Assembly (NCBI RefSeq): GCF_037126435.1
Contig: NZ_CP147020.1
Coordinates: 3,762,001-3,826,000, forward strand
Length of the DNA: 64,000 bases
Direction of reading: 5' to 3'
Origin: Bernardetia sp. ABR2-2B
Lineage (GTDB): Bacteria > Bacteroidota > Bacteroidia > Cytophagales > Bernardetiaceae
Shown: positions 1 through 9,557 of the stretch, in pieces
Layout of the letters: each line of letters starts with the position of its first letter
Position numbering within the stretch: position 1 is the first letter of the stretch
The notes under the pieces: model-generated
Told to the model about the DNA's origin: nothing
The model's input: the letters and a program-made list of their open reading frames with translations, nothing else
Database searches by the model: none
Translations under genes and position numbers: made by a program

Positions 1-534
1 TTTTAAACGATGGCTAATATCTTGTAGAGCCTCTAACCAACGATAACTTTCTTTTTCTTCTATTGGAAGGTGAGGAATTACTTTTTTTTCTTTACTGCCC
101 ACTGTAGGCGCCCATATCTTTTGTGAAATCAAACCCAAAGGAATACCTGCTTCCGTAGTAACTAAAGCACTATGAACACAAAGACCTAGAATAGGCTTGC
201 CAGTACTACCTCCTAAGTCACCTAAACCTTCACTAGCCAAATGACCTCCAAAATTCAAATCTGTTGTATCCTGGTGAACCAAAACCATAGATTCAGAAGA
301 ACAACGAAGAGAAGATTGACGATAATGTCCGTAGCTAATATCTACTTCTTCCTTTGAAAAAATACGCCAAGCTGCTTTTCGTAGGCTATTACCTACGCTA
401 CTACTGAAAGAGTTTTCTGGAGTAGCTAATAATTTATCTGCCATCTTCGAAATACTCTTCGCTTCTCGTAAGTCTTCAACACCACAACCCATAAATTCTC
501 GTTCGCTCCAATGTTCCAAAGGTTGATATAACAT
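1..534 (-). CDS. IS4-family (Tn5/IS50-like) transposase, N-terminal part, cut by window edge
   Basis: An open leftward frame of 178 codons starts at an ATG at 534 and runs off the left edge without a stop. The N-terminus (WSEREFMGCGVEDLREAKS) resembles the DNA-binding domain of Tn5-type transposases. HQDTTDLNF, with Asp at about residue 89, matches the first DDE catalytic Asp, and the following Gly-rich stretch, VHSALVTTEAGIPLGLI, is typical of the IS50 group. The enzyme would excise and insert its own element. The C-terminal catalytic residues lie outside the window, so whether it is intact cannot be judged. The right end of the element should lie between 534 and about 740, but only one end is present, so no terminal repeat can be defined. 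Confidence 0.85.
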   Translation of the reverse strand, partial: MLYQPLEHWSEREFMGCGVEDLREAKSISKMADKLLATPENSFSSSVGNSLRKAAWRIFSKEEVDISYGHYRQSSLRCSSESMVLVHQDTTDLNFGGHLASEGLGDLGGSTGKPILGLCVHSALVTTEAGIPLGLISQKIWAPTVGSKEKKVIPHLPIEEKESYRWLEALQDISHRLK

Positions 535-703
535 AAAATGAAGGTAAGAATAGTAAACAAATAAAATCAATACAAAACAATAGCCAAAATTGAAAAGTTT
601 ATGGGACAGGATAAGGTCTAAGACTTGACGAACTGATAGGTCGTAGTCATCGCTTCGCTAAAGACAACGCCCAACATTCATTTTTTATTTTTCTTTTGAT
701 GGA

Positions 704-737
704 AGACTACGAGCAACAGAAGACTACGAGCAACAGA
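704..737. repeat. 17-bp tandem duplication at a gene-truncation point
   Basis: The 17-mer AGACTACGAGCAACAGA occurs twice, back to back (704-720 and 721-737). Likeness of the adjacent leftward reading frame to its protein family stops where this repeat begins, so it probably marks a rearrangement or insertion junction near the transposase gene. Confidence 0.7.
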
Positions 738-1000
738 GGGCTATTGAATCTTGATTTATTTTATTTCCGTTCAATAAGTCTCTAAAAATTGAATCAGCTT
801 TTAAACTCAATTTGTTTCCATATATATTATTGTTGAAATCGTGTGCATCGATTTTTAAACTATTTTTTATTTCGGAAAGAATTTTTTGTTCAGAATGACT
901 ACTAATCCTATTTTCATTCCAATTATTCAGAGCAAAAGCTGAAATAACAGCAATAAAAATTGATAAAAATTCAAGTCCGAACTTTCTCCAATATTTGGGT
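724..1000 (-). pseudogene. Truncated membrane-protein gene (N-terminal anchor fragment)
   Basis: The frame encodes KPKYWRKFGLEFLSIFIAV and then SAFALNNWNENR, a single N-terminal membrane helix followed by a charged helix. This resembles a common Bacteroidota family of short membrane-anchored proteins of unknown function (DUF6090-like). No ATG sits at the natural start: the frame is open upstream only because it overlaps the end of the next gene. At the other end the protein-like sequence stops within the 17-bp repeat, giving an unnatural LCCS tail. I read this as a gene lost at its 3' end, and perhaps its 5' end, during the rearrangement that brought in the transposase. The family assignment is from memory of its style only. 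Confidence 0.5.
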
Positions 1001-1201
1001 TTAAACTTCTTTTTCAAAATAGAGATAAAAATAAACAGCAATTCCAAAATCTGTTGCATCGGTTGATACCAGTCTGTAACCTTTCGATGCAAGTTCGTTT
1101 AATTTTTCCTGAATGTCTTTTGTTGACTTTTCAATTATATGCTCTTTATTGGCAAACATCTTTGAGTAGTAAATCAATGATTCTAATTTGTATTCTTTCA
1201 T
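1001..1201 (-). CDS. Small DUF4177-like protein
   Basis: This is a 66-residue protein starting MKEYKLESL. It has the layout of the DUF4177 family: an N-terminal EYK strand, the helix IQEKLNELASKGYRLVS, and a final hydrophobic strand YFYLYFEKEV. The family's usual form is EYKVV...LNELGAEGWELVS...YLVFKR, about 60 residues, so the length fits. Function is unknown. Its stop overlaps the start of the degraded membrane-protein frame. It sits between mobile-element debris and the ApeA gene and may itself be a relic. Confidence 0.5.
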   Translation of the reverse strand: MKEYKLESLIYYSKMFANKEHIIEKSTKDIQEKLNELASKGYRLVSTDATDFGIAVYFYLYFEKEV

Positions 1202-1327
1202 ATTGTTTGTTTTCAGTTCGTAAATAATAGCTAACCTGCGTAGGCTATGCGTATTTTTTTGTTTTAAGTTTTCGTAGAAAGCTTAAAGATAAAAAAACAT
1301 TTTGAATCTGTGAAAACACAAAAACCA

Positions 1328-1370
1328 CGGCTACAAGCCGAATACATATAAATCACTCGTTAAAAACGAG
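1328..1370 (-). terminator. Two short hairpins downstream of the ApeA gene
   Basis: CGGCT-ACA-AGCCG (1328-1340) and CTCGTT-AAA-AACGAG (1356-1370) are perfect short stem-loops 60-100 bp past the stop of the leftward ApeA gene. Neither has a strong U-tract on the leftward strand, so termination is only a possibility. The rest of the 1202-1430 gap shows nothing recognisable. Confidence 0.3.
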
Positions 1371-1430
1371 CGATAGCAATTTTTGGATAGCCGAGAAAGG
1401 GCAGGGTGACTTGATAAATGATAGGTAGGT

Positions 1431-2909
1431 TTATAAGGCTTTTTTATAATATCTTCTAAACTTATCAGACTTCTTCAATATTTTATTGATTTCAATTTGT
1501 TCTATTCCTATTAGGTTTACTATCATTGTGTAAAATAGAATTTGAGAATAATTAAACAGATACCACAAGTTATATTTTGTTTCAATATTTCCATCATGAT
1601 TTACATGAGTTAGTGTATTTCGACAATTCTTTATCTCTTTAGCAAATTCTTCAAACTCATTTTCATCAATAAAACCATCTAAAGCCACTTTTAATTTGTT
1701 CAGATAGTGCATTACCTTGCGCTTATAATCTATATCATCCACTTGTTTAGGTACTTTAAAGTATTTATTATAAAACTCTAGCTCTTCATCTGTAAGTTTT
1801 AACAATTCCTTATTTTTCCTAATTTTATCATACCCTTTTTGCTTCAGTTCATTTAATCGCTTTCTATTTTGAGGATAATCTATTTCATTATCTCGGTTAT
1901 AAAATGTTTCAATGGCTTGACAGATATTAAGTAAACCATTAGTAAATTGAACATTTGTTAACCTAGTATTTCCTTTTTTCCAAAAAGGTAAAACAGCATG
2001 TAAAAAAATATCAATAGAACTATGATATGTATCGTAACTTTCAAACCACTTAGATAAATAATTAATTAATACTTCCTGTCTATTGTGTTGAGAGCAAAAA
2101 AACATATAATGAGCAGTAAGTCTCTTATTATCAACTTTTTGATTTGAAAAAGTATTAAAAACTCTAATAGCTCCTCCCTTATGCCATTCATCTGTATTAT
2201 CTGTTACAGCAAATTCATCTATAGTCGAAATTGGATAACCAACAGCAAATGCTAAAAATGCCCTAAACTTTGCTGATAAATTGAAATACTCTTGAAGAGA
2301 AGTAGCAGTATCAAAACTAAACTTAACATAATGTTTGACTTCTAAATCATAGTTTCTGAGTAGTAAACCTCCTTTAGAGTAAAGGTTTCTACTTATAGTT
2401 GCAGAGCAATTTTCTCCAACTTGAAACTCTGTATGAGGAATAGAAGGTATAACTACACTATTATTTTGAGGAGTATATTTGTTATGGAAAAAAATCTGTG
2501 TAGTATCAATCCAAGAGTCTAGATAGTTGTAACGAAATGAGTAACTATTAAATTTAATGTCTTCAGGAGAATAGAAATGTGTGCCAATAAAAGCAATTTG
2601 AGGTCTGTAAACAGATTCATAGAAGTTATTAGTGATTTGTTGTTCTAATATTGGTGCACCATCCTCACCTTTAGAGTGATCGTAAAGGGTTATATGTTTG
2701 CCTCCAGAAACTATTCCTAAAATAATTTTATAGTAATTATTGACTTCCTGTTCTCTTTCAATTATAATTTCACCTGCGATATCTCTTTCAGAAAAAAGTA
2801 TTAATTTAATTTCGTTCTCTTTCTGATTAATAGTAAGAATGCCAGGAATTTTGACTTCTTGTTTTTTTGGAGAAAACCATTCTCCCCTATACTCTTGTAT
2901 TTCTTTCAT
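1431..2909 (-). CDS. apeA: ApeA-type HEPN anti-phage (abortive infection) protein
   Basis: The 492-residue protein begins EYRGEWFSPKKQEVKIPGIL, matching the start of the ApeA N-terminal domain 1. Its C-terminal third is helical and carries R430-N-T-L-T-H435, which fits the HEPN RNase motif R-x4-6-H, within an ApeA-like HEPN domain. ApeA is a single-gene defence system whose HEPN RNase is thought to stop growth on infection. No signal peptide or membrane helix is seen, so it is cytoplasmic. The gene stands alone next to transposase debris, as expected for a defence gene gained by transfer. It lies downstream of uvrA on the same strand with an 81-bp gap, so readthrough is possible. The family call rests on these motifs and was not searched. 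Confidence 0.75.
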   Translation of the reverse strand: MKEIQEYRGEWFSPKKQEVKIPGILTINQKENEIKLILFSERDIAGEIIIEREQEVNNYYKIILGIVSGGKHITLYDHSKGEDGAPILEQQITNNFYESVYRPQIAFIGTHFYSPEDIKFNSYSFRYNYLDSWIDTTQIFFHNKYTPQNNSVVIPSIPHTEFQVGENCSATISRNLYSKGGLLLRNYDLEVKHYVKFSFDTATSLQEYFNLSAKFRAFLAFAVGYPISTIDEFAVTDNTDEWHKGGAIRVFNTFSNQKVDNKRLTAHYMFFCSQHNRQEVLINYLSKWFESYDTYHSSIDIFLHAVLPFWKKGNTRLTNVQFTNGLLNICQAIETFYNRDNEIDYPQNRKRLNELKQKGYDKIRKNKELLKLTDEELEFYNKYFKVPKQVDDIDYKRKVMHYLNKLKVALDGFIDENEFEEFAKEIKNCRNTLTHVNHDGNIETKYNLWYLFNYSQILFYTMIVNLIGIEQIEINKILKKSDKFRRYYKKAL

Positions 2910-2990
2910 CTAAAATTATTTTTTTATAAAAAGTTTTACATTAGAATGGTTTTTAGATTTATAAAGTTCATTTTCAAGATAGAAAACAAT

Positions 2991-5900
2991 CTACAAAAAC
3001 TCCCCAGTATAATTCTCCTTCAATTCAGAAAGTTCCTTTGGCGTTCCTTCAAAACAAAGATAGCCACCATTTTTTCCTCCTTCTTTTCCTAAATCAATGA
3101 CCCAATCGGCTGCACGAATAACCTCTACATTGTGTTCGATGATGATAGCAGAATGTCCGTGTTCTATCAAGGCATTGATGGATTTGAGCAGCTTCGAAAT
3201 ATCGTGAAAATGCAAACCTGTGGTAGGCTCATCAAAAATAAATAAAATATGCTCTCGGTTGGCTCTATCACTTGCACTTTTGGTAAGAAAGGCTGCCAAC
3301 TTCACACGCTGCGCCTCACCTCCAGAAAGTGTGTTGGAAGACTGCCCCAACTGAATATAACCCAAACCTACCTCTTGCAAGGGCTTCAAACGTGCCATAA
3401 TTGGTTTTGATTCTGCAAAAATTTCTATGGCTTCATCTACGGTCATATCCAAAACATCAGCGATATTTTTTTCTTTGTATTCTACCTCCAAAACTTCCGA
3501 CTGAAAACGCTTTCCTTTACAGGCTTCACAGGTCAGATAAATATCAGCCATAAACTGCATTTCTATTTTTATCTTGCCTTCGCCTTGACAGTTTTCGCAG
3601 CGTCCACCCTCTACATTGAAAGAAAAATAAGCAGGTGTAAATCCTCGCTGTTTCGAAATGGTTTGGTCTGCAAAAAGTGCACGGATATAATCATACGCCT
3701 TCACATACGTAACAGGATTGGAACGAGAAGATTTACCAATCGGATTTTGGTCGACCATTTCTACGCTCGTTACTTTCTTTAGATTTCCTGCTAGTTTATC
3801 CATTTTTCCACTCTCGTCATTGTGGTTTCCCAAATGCTTTGAAAGCGCAGGATAAAGCAGTTTTCTGACCAAAGTAGATTTTCCAGAACCCGAAACGCCT
3901 GTAACTGTCGTCAAGATTCCCAAAGGAAATTTTACAGAAATATTTTTAAGATTGTGTTCCCTTGCGCCCACTACTTCAATATATTCATTCCAATTTCGTG
4001 GCTTTTGAGGAATAATTACTTGCATTTCATCACGCAAATATTTGGCTGTGTAACTATCCGAATCCTTTATAAGTTCTTCTAAAGTTCCTTGAAAAGTAAG
4101 ATTTCCACCATTTGCACCTGCATCTAATCCAATATCTATGATTTGGTCGGCTGCTTTCATTACCTCTTCCTCGTGTTCTACAACGATAACTGTATTTCCC
4201 AAATCACGCAGTTTTTTCAAGACCTTTATCAAATTTTGTGTATCTCTTGGGTGCAGACCAATACTTGGCTCATCCAAAATGTACATCGAACCCACCAAAG
4301 CAGAACCCAAAGAAGTTGCTAGTTTTATACGTTGAAATTCTCCACCTGAAAGTGTAGCTGTTTTTCTATTTAAAGTAAGATATTGCAAACCAACTTCTCC
4401 CAAATATTGCAAACGGTTTCTTATCTCTATCAAAATTCGTTTCGAAACGCTTTCTTGATGTTCTGTAAGTTGTAGTTGTGCAAAAAAGTCTATCAGCTCG
4501 TCTAAGGGAAGTAAAACCAATTCTTGAATAGATTTTGAATCAATCTTGACATAACCTGCTTCTTTTCTGATGCGTGTTCCGATACAGTCTGGACAGGTTT
4601 TTCTACCTCTATATTTTGATAATAAAACTCTGTACTGAATCTTGTAACTTTCACTTTCCATAAAAGCAAAAAACTCATCTAATCCTTTGAAATATTTATT
4701 TCCTGTCCAAAGAAGTTGTTGCTGCTGCTCTGTCAAGTCTTGATAAGCTCTGTGAATAGGAAAATCAAAATCAATTCCTTTTTTTATGAGTGGATTGAGC
4801 CATTTACTCATTTTTGGTGTTCTCCAAGGCGCAATTGCACCCTCATAAACCGACATTGTTTTGTCTGGAATAATCAAATCTTCATCAATTCCCAAAACAG
4901 TTCCGAAACCCTCACACGTACGACACGCACCATACGGACTATTAAAACTAAAAAAGTTGATATTTGGCTCTTCGAAAAGCATTCCGTCGGCTTCAAAACG
5001 GTCTGAAAAACTTCTCGTTTCCATATCTTTTCCTTTTTGATAAATCTCAACGACACAATCGCCCTTACTTTCATAAAATGAAGTTTGCACAGAGTCAGCA
5101 ATTCTGAAACGGTTTTGCTCGTCATCTTTTCTAACAACTCCTCTATCAATCAGAATAAATAAATCTAATTTTGAAATTCTCTTTAGTTCTGCTGTCTGTT
5201 CTTTTGTGAGTTTTGAAACAGGAGCTTTTGATTTTTTTGCTGTTGTTTTCTTTGTCTTACTTGCTTTTTTTAGCTTTTTCTTCTCTTCTTCGTAATCTTT
5301 TTGTTTATCGCCTTTGTGTTCGTCTAAAAAGGATTCTAGGTTTTGTTCCGTTTGATCTTTTCCAGACTGTGCTTCTGGGTCTATTTCTTTTGGCAATAAC
5401 TGCTCAATAAAAATAACATCTTCCCCTGCTTTTATTCTTGTAAAACCTTGTTGTAATAGGATATTTAATTGGTCTTCAAGCGTTCTTTCTGCTGGAACTA
5501 CCAAAGGCGCAAGTACCATATATTTCGAACTTTCCTCAAAACTCTCTATAAAATCTACCACATCAGAAACATTGTCTTTCTTGACCATCTCTCCAGAAAC
5601 AGGCGAATAAGTAACTCCAATTCTTGAAAAAAGAAGCTTTAGATAATCATAAATTTCTGTCGTCGTTCCTACCGTAGAACGTGGATTTCTTGTATTCACT
5701 TTCTGCTCCACAGCAATAGCAGGGGAAACGCCACGAATCCAATCTACATCAGGCTTTTCCATTCTCCCCAAAAACTGACGTGCATAGCTACTCAAACTCT
5801 CCACATACATGCGCTGACCTTCTGCAAAAAGTGTATCAAAGGCTAGTGATGACTTCCCAGAACCCGAAACGCCTGTAATGACAATCAGTTTGTTTCTCGG

Positions 5901-6059
5901 CACAGCAAGACTAATATTTTTAAGATTGTTTACTCGTGCGCCCTTTATGACTATATTTTTCTTGGTATCGTAGTTTTCTAGTTCGTTTACTCGTTTTTCT
6001 TCTGCTTCTTTTGCTGCTATTTCTTCTTTTGTGAGAGATTTTTCTGTTGTAGTGGGCAT
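2991..6059 (-). CDS. uvrA: Excinuclease ABC subunit A (UvrA), nucleotide excision repair
   Basis: This 1022-residue protein scans DNA for bulky damage and loads UvrB. It has two ABC ATPase modules: Walker [17 protein letters not shown] near residue 65 with signature [12 protein letters not shown], and Walker [18 protein letters not shown] with signature [12 protein letters not shown]. The second zinc finger is complete (CENC...CEAC). The first finger keeps only its distal half, CRTCEGFG, and its proximal CxxC is replaced by [12 protein letters not shown] believe this is common in Bacteroidota UvrA and not a sign of decay. A lysine-rich insert lies at about residues 235-290. The start at 6059 leaves an acidic/basic leader of about 35 residues before the first conserved strand. 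Confidence 0.96.
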   Translation of the reverse strand: MPTTTEKSLTKEEIAAKEAEEKRVNELENYDTKKNIVIKGARVNNLKNISLAVPRNKLIVITGVSGSGKSSLAFDTLFAEGQRMYVESLSSYARQFLGRMEKPDVDWIRGVSPAIAVEQKVNTRNPRSTVGTTTEIYDYLKLLFSRIGVTYSPVSGEMVKKDNVSDVVDFIESFEESSKYMVLAPLVVPAERTLEDQLNILLQQGFTRIKAGEDVIFIEQLLPKEIDPEAQSGKDQTEQNLESFLDEHKGDKQKDYEEEKKKLKKASKTKKTTAKKSKAPVSKLTKEQTAELKRISKLDLFILIDRGVVRKDDEQNRFRIADSVQTSFYESKGDCVVEIYQKGKDMETRSFSDRFEADGMLFEEPNINFFSFNSPYGACRTCEGFGTVLGIDEDLIIPDKTMSVYEGAIAPWRTPKMSKWLNPLIKKGIDFDFPIHRAYQDLTEQQQQLLWTGNKYFKGLDEFFAFMESESYKIQYRVLLSKYRGRKTCPDCIGTRIRKEAGYVKIDSKSIQELVLLPLDELIDFFAQLQLTEHQESVSKRILIEIRNRLQYLGEVGLQYLTLNRKTATLSGGEFQRIKLATSLGSALVGSMYILDEPSIGLHPRDTQNLIKVLKKLRDLGNTVIVVEHEEEVMKAADQIIDIGLDAGANGGNLTFQGTLEELIKDSDSYTAKYLRDEMQVIIPQKPRNWNEYIEVVGAREHNLKNISVKFPLGILTTVTGVSGSGKSTLVRKLLYPALSKHLGNHNDESGKMDKLAGNLKKVTSVEMVDQNPIGKSSRSNPVTYVKAYDYIRALFADQTISKQRGFTPAYFSFNVEGGRCENCQGEGKIKIEMQFMADIYLTCEACKGKRFQSEVLEVEYKEKNIADVLDMTVDEAIEIFAESKPIMARLKPLQEVGLGYIQLGQSSNTLSGGEAQRVKLAAFLTKSASDRANREHILFIFDEPTTGLHFHDISKLLKSINALIEHGHSAIIIEHNVEVIRAADWVIDLGKEGGKNGGYLCFEGTPKELSELKENYTGEFL

Positions 6060-6094
6060 TTTGGGAGTAATCTATATTTTGAAATTATGTAAAA

Positions 6095-6156
6095 CAGACA
6101 TTCCTGTCTGTTTGAATTTATATTTATCATTTTTTAGACAGATTGGGAAGTCTGTC
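6095..6156. repeat. Two small related palindromes upstream of uvrA
   Basis: CAGACA-TTCC-TGTCTG (6095-6110) and GACAGA-8 nt-TCTGTC (6137-6156) are stem-loops sharing the AGACAG core, about 40-100 bp before the uvrA start. They look like dispersed REP-type repeats; a regulatory role for uvrA is not excluded. Confidence 0.5.
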
Positions 6157-6292
6157 ATACAAAGTTCAATTAGCAAAAATAACCAATTTTAGACGAAAAA
6201 GTTAGCAAGAATCATAATTTTGTCAAGGAGCTATTTACTTCTCAACCTATTTTATTAAATTAAAGAATCATTTTTAACTAGAAAGAATAGCT

Positions 6293-6847
6293 ATGAATCC
6301 GTATTTTATCTTGCCAACTATGCGACTGTATCTAAGACCTATTGATATAGAGGATGCAGAAGAAGTTTTTGAATATAAATCCAATAAAAAAGCTAATAAA
6401 TTTCAAGGGTTTATTCCAAAAAATAAGGAAGAAGTAGAAGATTTTATTCAAAAAAAAACAGCTAGAGAAATAAATATTGAAAATACTTGGTTTCAGTTTG
6501 TCATCATTCACGAACGAGATACTAAAATTATTGGAGATGTTGGACTTCATTTTTTGGAAGGAGGAAACAACCAAGTCGAATTTGGAATTACACTAAATTC
6601 AGAGTATCAACAACAAGGATATGCAAAAGAAGCAATGAAAACAGTTATTTCATATCTTTTTAGAGATTTGAATAAACATCGAATTATCGCATCAATAGAC
6701 CCAAGAAATATATCTTCTATAAAATTAATGAAAAGTCTGAATATGAGAAAAGAAGCTCATTTTGAAAAAAGTTTGTTCTTCAAAAATGAATGGGTTGATG
6801 ATTTGATTTATGCGATTTTGAAAGAAGAATATGGGAAGGTTTTGTAA
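6293..6847 (+). CDS. GNAT acetyltransferase, RimJ/RimL type
   Basis: A 184-residue cytoplasmic protein opening with LPTMRLYLRPIDIEDAEEVF, the standard start of RimJ/RimL-like N-acetyltransferases. Mid-protein it has GDVGLHFLEGGNNQVEFGITL, then the acetyl-CoA-binding loop QQQGYAKEAMKTVISYLF and the C-terminal ASIDPRNISSIKLMKSLNM. Members acetylate protein N-termini, small amines or antibiotics; the substrate cannot be read from sequence. It appears monocistronic, diverging from uvrA across a 233-bp gap. Confidence 0.88.
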   Translation: MNPYFILPTMRLYLRPIDIEDAEEVFEYKSNKKANKFQGFIPKNKEEVEDFIQKKTAREINIENTWFQFVIIHERDTKIIGDVGLHFLEGGNNQVEFGITLNSEYQQQGYAKEAMKTVISYLFRDLNKHRIIASIDPRNISSIKLMKSLNMRKEAHFEKSLFFKNEWVDDLIYAILKEEYGKVL

Positions 6848-7018
6848 TCAATTCATTAAAAAAACAAAAAAATTAATACATTATACAATTTATATCAAAA
6901 AATATAAATAGTTTTAGATTGATTTTGTAACTAAATCAATGTCAAAGTCAGTACAACAAATAAAAATAAGGGGAGAGCGTAATTTTTTAGATTCACTTTA
7001 TCAAAATTTACAATCTCA

Positions 7019-7945
7019 ATGCAATTATATTCATTCAAAAAATCATTTCAAATTCTTGCCTTTCTAGGTGTTTTCTCAATTGTCCTAATTTCCTGTAAAG
7101 AAATTTCAGAAGATGTTGCTCCGATAGAAATTCCAGAGCGTTTAGAAATTTCTCCTACTTCTCAAAGTGTAATGATTGGAGAAACAGCAACCTTTACTAC
7201 AGCTTTTTTCGATAATATGGGCAATTCTATCGCTAGTCCTTCCGACATTGGTTGGACAAGTAGTGATTTATCTGTTGCCAGTATAACTCAAGATGGAGAA
7301 GCTACAGGACTTTCAGCAGGACAAACCACTATCAAAGCCACCTACCAAACCGTAGAAGCCACAGCACTTCTGACCGTTGTGTCTGATAATAATCAGGTAG
7401 CTACCGTAACAATAACGCCTTCATTGAGTGAAATTACTCTTACAGAAATGGCAAGTTTAGAGTTTTCTGTAAAGAATAATTTGGGAGAAGAACTCACAGG
7501 AAAAACAGCTACTTGGACAAGTGGAAATATAGAACTGGTAACTGTAGAAAACGGACAAGTAACGGCAGAAGATTATGGAACAGCAAACGTTACAGCAACA
7601 GTAGATGGAATACAAAGCAGCCCTGCTACTGTTCAAGTAGTTAGAAAGGCTGATTTTACTAACAGAAGTAATGGAAGCGCAAAATTGAGGATAGAAAACG
7701 ATGTACTGCAAGTTGTTTTGAGTGAGGATTTTTCTACTTCTACTTCTCCACCAGACTTGAGAGTTTATTTGGGAGATAATAGTGGTAATGTAAATGATGC
7801 CGTAGAGTTGGCAACTTTAAATACGAGAAGTGGAGGAAAAACTATAAATGTTCCTTCTGAAATTTCGATTACAGAGTATCGTTATGTTCTTATCTGGTGC
7901 AAACAACTTGGTGGAATGTATGGTGTGGCTGATTTGGGAGAGTAG
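7019..7945 (+). CDS. Lipoprotein with two Ig-like (Big_2) domains and a DM13 domain
   Basis: The leader ends in the lipobox LISC, giving a lipid-anchored Cys at about residue 26. Two bacterial Ig-like domains follow (about 40-120 and 125-205), each with the Big_2 pattern such as WTSSDLSVASITQDGEATG followed by G.T.I.AT. The last 100 residues (RSNGSAKLRIENDVLQVVLS through DLRVYLGDN to YVLIWCKQLGGMYGVADL) match DM13, a domain proposed to have a redox role through its near-terminal Cys, present here in IWCKQ. The protein is likely cell-surface exposed or periplasmic, with the Ig domains as spacers. Its function is not known. Confidence 0.8.
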   Translation: MQLYSFKKSFQILAFLGVFSIVLISCKEISEDVAPIEIPERLEISPTSQSVMIGETATFTTAFFDNMGNSIASPSDIGWTSSDLSVASITQDGEATGLSAGQTTIKATYQTVEATALLTVVSDNNQVATVTITPSLSEITLTEMASLEFSVKNNLGEELTGKTATWTSGNIELVTVENGQVTAEDYGTANVTATVDGIQSSPATVQVVRKADFTNRSNGSAKLRIENDVLQVVLSEDFSTSTSPPDLRVYLGDNSGNVNDAVELATLNTRSGGKTINVPSEISITEYRYVLIWCKQLGGMYGVADLGE

Positions 7946-7972
7946 AATCTACAAACTAAATTTTATCTAACT

Positions 7973-8003
7973 TTGTCAGTAGTCTGTAACCAGACTCTGA
8001 CAA
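7973..8003 (+). terminator. Stem-loop after the DM13 lipoprotein gene
   Basis: TTGTCAG-T-AGTCTG, loop TAAC, CAGACT-CTGACAA forms a 13-bp stem with one bulge, 28 bp after the stop. No clear T-run follows, so it may be a dispersed palindrome as much as a terminator. Confidence 0.45.
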
Positions 8004-8068
8004 TAGTTTAGTTTGTGTATGTTAAACTGCTAACAAAGCTTTCTCACTTCATTTAATTTTATCAAAAA

Positions 8069-8803
8069 ATGAAATTTAAAAACCGTTCCTATAAAAAGGA
8101 GCTAATGGACGACCTCAATCTCGCTTCTGCTGATCTCAAAAAAAATCTTGATGAATTAGAATTTATAAATACAACTTTAGGAGGCTATAAGGTCTTGACT
8201 TCGGCTTTAGATACGCTCTATAAAGAAAATAAAATTAAGAAGAATCAAGAAAGTCAAAATCAAAAAACGGTAACTCTTGCAGATATTGGAAGTGGGGGAG
8301 GAGATACGCTTCGTCAGATTGCGAAATGGTTTGATAAGAAAAATATTACTACCAAACTAACAGGAATTGATGCTAATGATTTTATGATAAATTATGCTCA
8401 AAATAAATCAAAAGACTTTCCTCAAATTAGCTATGAAAAACTAAATGTGTTTGATATTGATTCTTCCAATGAAAATAAATACGATTGGGCTACGATGTCA
8501 TTATTTTGCCATCATTTTACAGATGAAGAACTGATTTCTATTTTTAAGAATGTTTCTAAACTGACCTCAAAAGGATTTATAATTAATGATTTACATAGAA
8601 ACCCAATAGCTTATTACAGTATTTATTTTCTTACTCGTCTCTTTAATGGTTCTTATTTAGTGAAAAATGATGCTCCTCTTTCTGTTCTTCGTGCCTTCAA
8701 AAAGCAAGATTTGATTACTCTTTTAGAACAAGCAGGAATAAAAAAATATAGAATAAAGTGGCAATGGGCATTTCGTTTTCAAGTAATTGTTGAGAAAAAA
8801 TAG
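8069..8803 (+). CDS. Class I SAM-dependent methyltransferase
   Basis: A 244-residue protein whose SAM-binding motif I is ADIGSGGGDTLRQIAKW (about residues 71-87), followed by the acidic ribose-binding position in LTGIDANDFMINYAQ and motif II/III-like CHHFTDEELISIFKNV. The N-terminal RSYKKELMDDLNLASADLKK resembles the UbiE-like methyltransferases found in Bacteroidota pigment or lipid gene clusters. No such cluster lies beside it, so the substrate is unknown. It reads in the same direction as its neighbours but has its own gap of more than 70 bp on both sides. Confidence 0.82.
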   Translation: MKFKNRSYKKELMDDLNLASADLKKNLDELEFINTTLGGYKVLTSALDTLYKENKIKKNQESQNQKTVTLADIGSGGGDTLRQIAKWFDKKNITTKLTGIDANDFMINYAQNKSKDFPQISYEKLNVFDIDSSNENKYDWATMSLFCHHFTDEELISIFKNVSKLTSKGFIINDLHRNPIAYYSIYFLTRLFNGSYLVKNDAPLSVLRAFKKQDLITLLEQAGIKKYRIKWQWAFRFQVIVEKK

Positions 8804-8880
8804 TGATTAATGAATTTCTTTTGAAGAATGGTAGTTATATGCTTAATTAAACCTCTCTTAAAATTTTAATTTATAGCTGT

Positions 8881-9444
8881 ATGAATTACTCTCTCTCTTG
8901 GCTCATTTCAGAACATGAAAAGCTACAAAAGCAAGACAAAAATCTTAATTATTTATTCTTTTGGGGACATCGCCCAACTAATGACGGAAGTTTGAGCAAA
9001 ACTATTTTTAGTCAATGGTGGGAAAAGGAATTTTCTGTAAATGGAATAATTTATCCAACAGCAGAACATTTTATGATGGCAGAAAAAGCTCGTTTGTTTG
9101 AAGATAATAAAATTTTAGAAGAAATCTTAAAAGCCAAAACACCAGCAGAAGCCAAAAAATTAGGCAGGAAAGTGAAAAAATTTAACGATACAGTTTGGAA
9201 AGAAAATCGCTTCAAAATCGTCGTAGAAGGAAATTATCATAAATTTTCTGACCCAGATTATAAAGCATTTTTACTTGGAACAGGAACTAAAATTCTTGTG
9301 GAAGCAAGTCCAGTAGATGCAATTTGGGGAATTGGTTTGGCACAAGATGCAAAAGGAGTTTATAATCCAAATACGTGGCGAGGACTGAATTTATTAGGTT
9401 TTGCACTGATGGAGGTTAGGGATAGACTGATACACGAGGCTTAA
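8881..9444 (+). CDS. NADAR-family protein (YbiA-like N-glycosidase)
   Basis: A 187-residue protein with the NADAR signature. It has LFFWGHRP near the start, then FSQWWEKEFSVNGIIYPTAEHFMMAEKA, a helical KTPAEAKKLGRKVKKF, and the C-terminal VDAIWGIGL and WRGLNLLGFALMEVRDRL. YbiA-type members cleave the N-glycosidic bond of damaged riboflavin intermediates, and others remove ADP-ribose from nucleic acids. Length and order fit a stand-alone domain. No ribosylating toxin or riboflavin gene is adjacent, so either role remains open. A strong hairpin follows the stop. Confidence 0.88.
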   Translation: MNYSLSWLISEHEKLQKQDKNLNYLFFWGHRPTNDGSLSKTIFSQWWEKEFSVNGIIYPTAEHFMMAEKARLFEDNKILEEILKAKTPAEAKKLGRKVKKFNDTVWKENRFKIVVEGNYHKFSDPDYKAFLLGTGTKILVEASPVDAIWGIGLAQDAKGVYNPNTWRGLNLLGFALMEVRDRLIHEA

Positions 9445-9456
9445 TTTTTAATTAAA

Positions 9457-9485
9457 AAAGCCATTACAAAAATTGTAATGGCTTT
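9457..9485. terminator. Bidirectional intrinsic terminator between convergent genes
   Basis: AAAGCCATTACAA-AAA-TTGTAATGGCTTT is a perfect 13-bp stem with a 3-nt loop, flanked by A- and T-rich sequence. It lies between the rightward NADAR gene and the leftward secreted-protein gene and probably serves both. Confidence 0.85.
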
Positions 9486-9492
9486 ATAGATT

Positions 9493-9520
9493 CGCTACTA
9501 CTACGTGTGCGAGTTGTCTT
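9493..9520 (-). repeat. CTA-rich 3'-UTR element, copy 1 (three CTA units)
   Basis: The sequence contains CTACTACTACGTGTGCGAG followed by TTGTCTT. The same element recurs at 25648-25670 and 27672-27702 with two and four CTA units. Here it lies 38 bp past the stop of the leftward gene and 7 bp before the terminator stem. Confidence 0.8.
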
Positions 9521-9557
9521 AAATATTTTGTAGTATTTTTATTGTATTTTCAGAGAA

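Noticed and set aside
4716-5410. Several ORFs of 65-96 codons on both strands within uvrA
   Set aside because: They lie wholly inside a well-supported gene in other frames and show low-complexity shadow translation.
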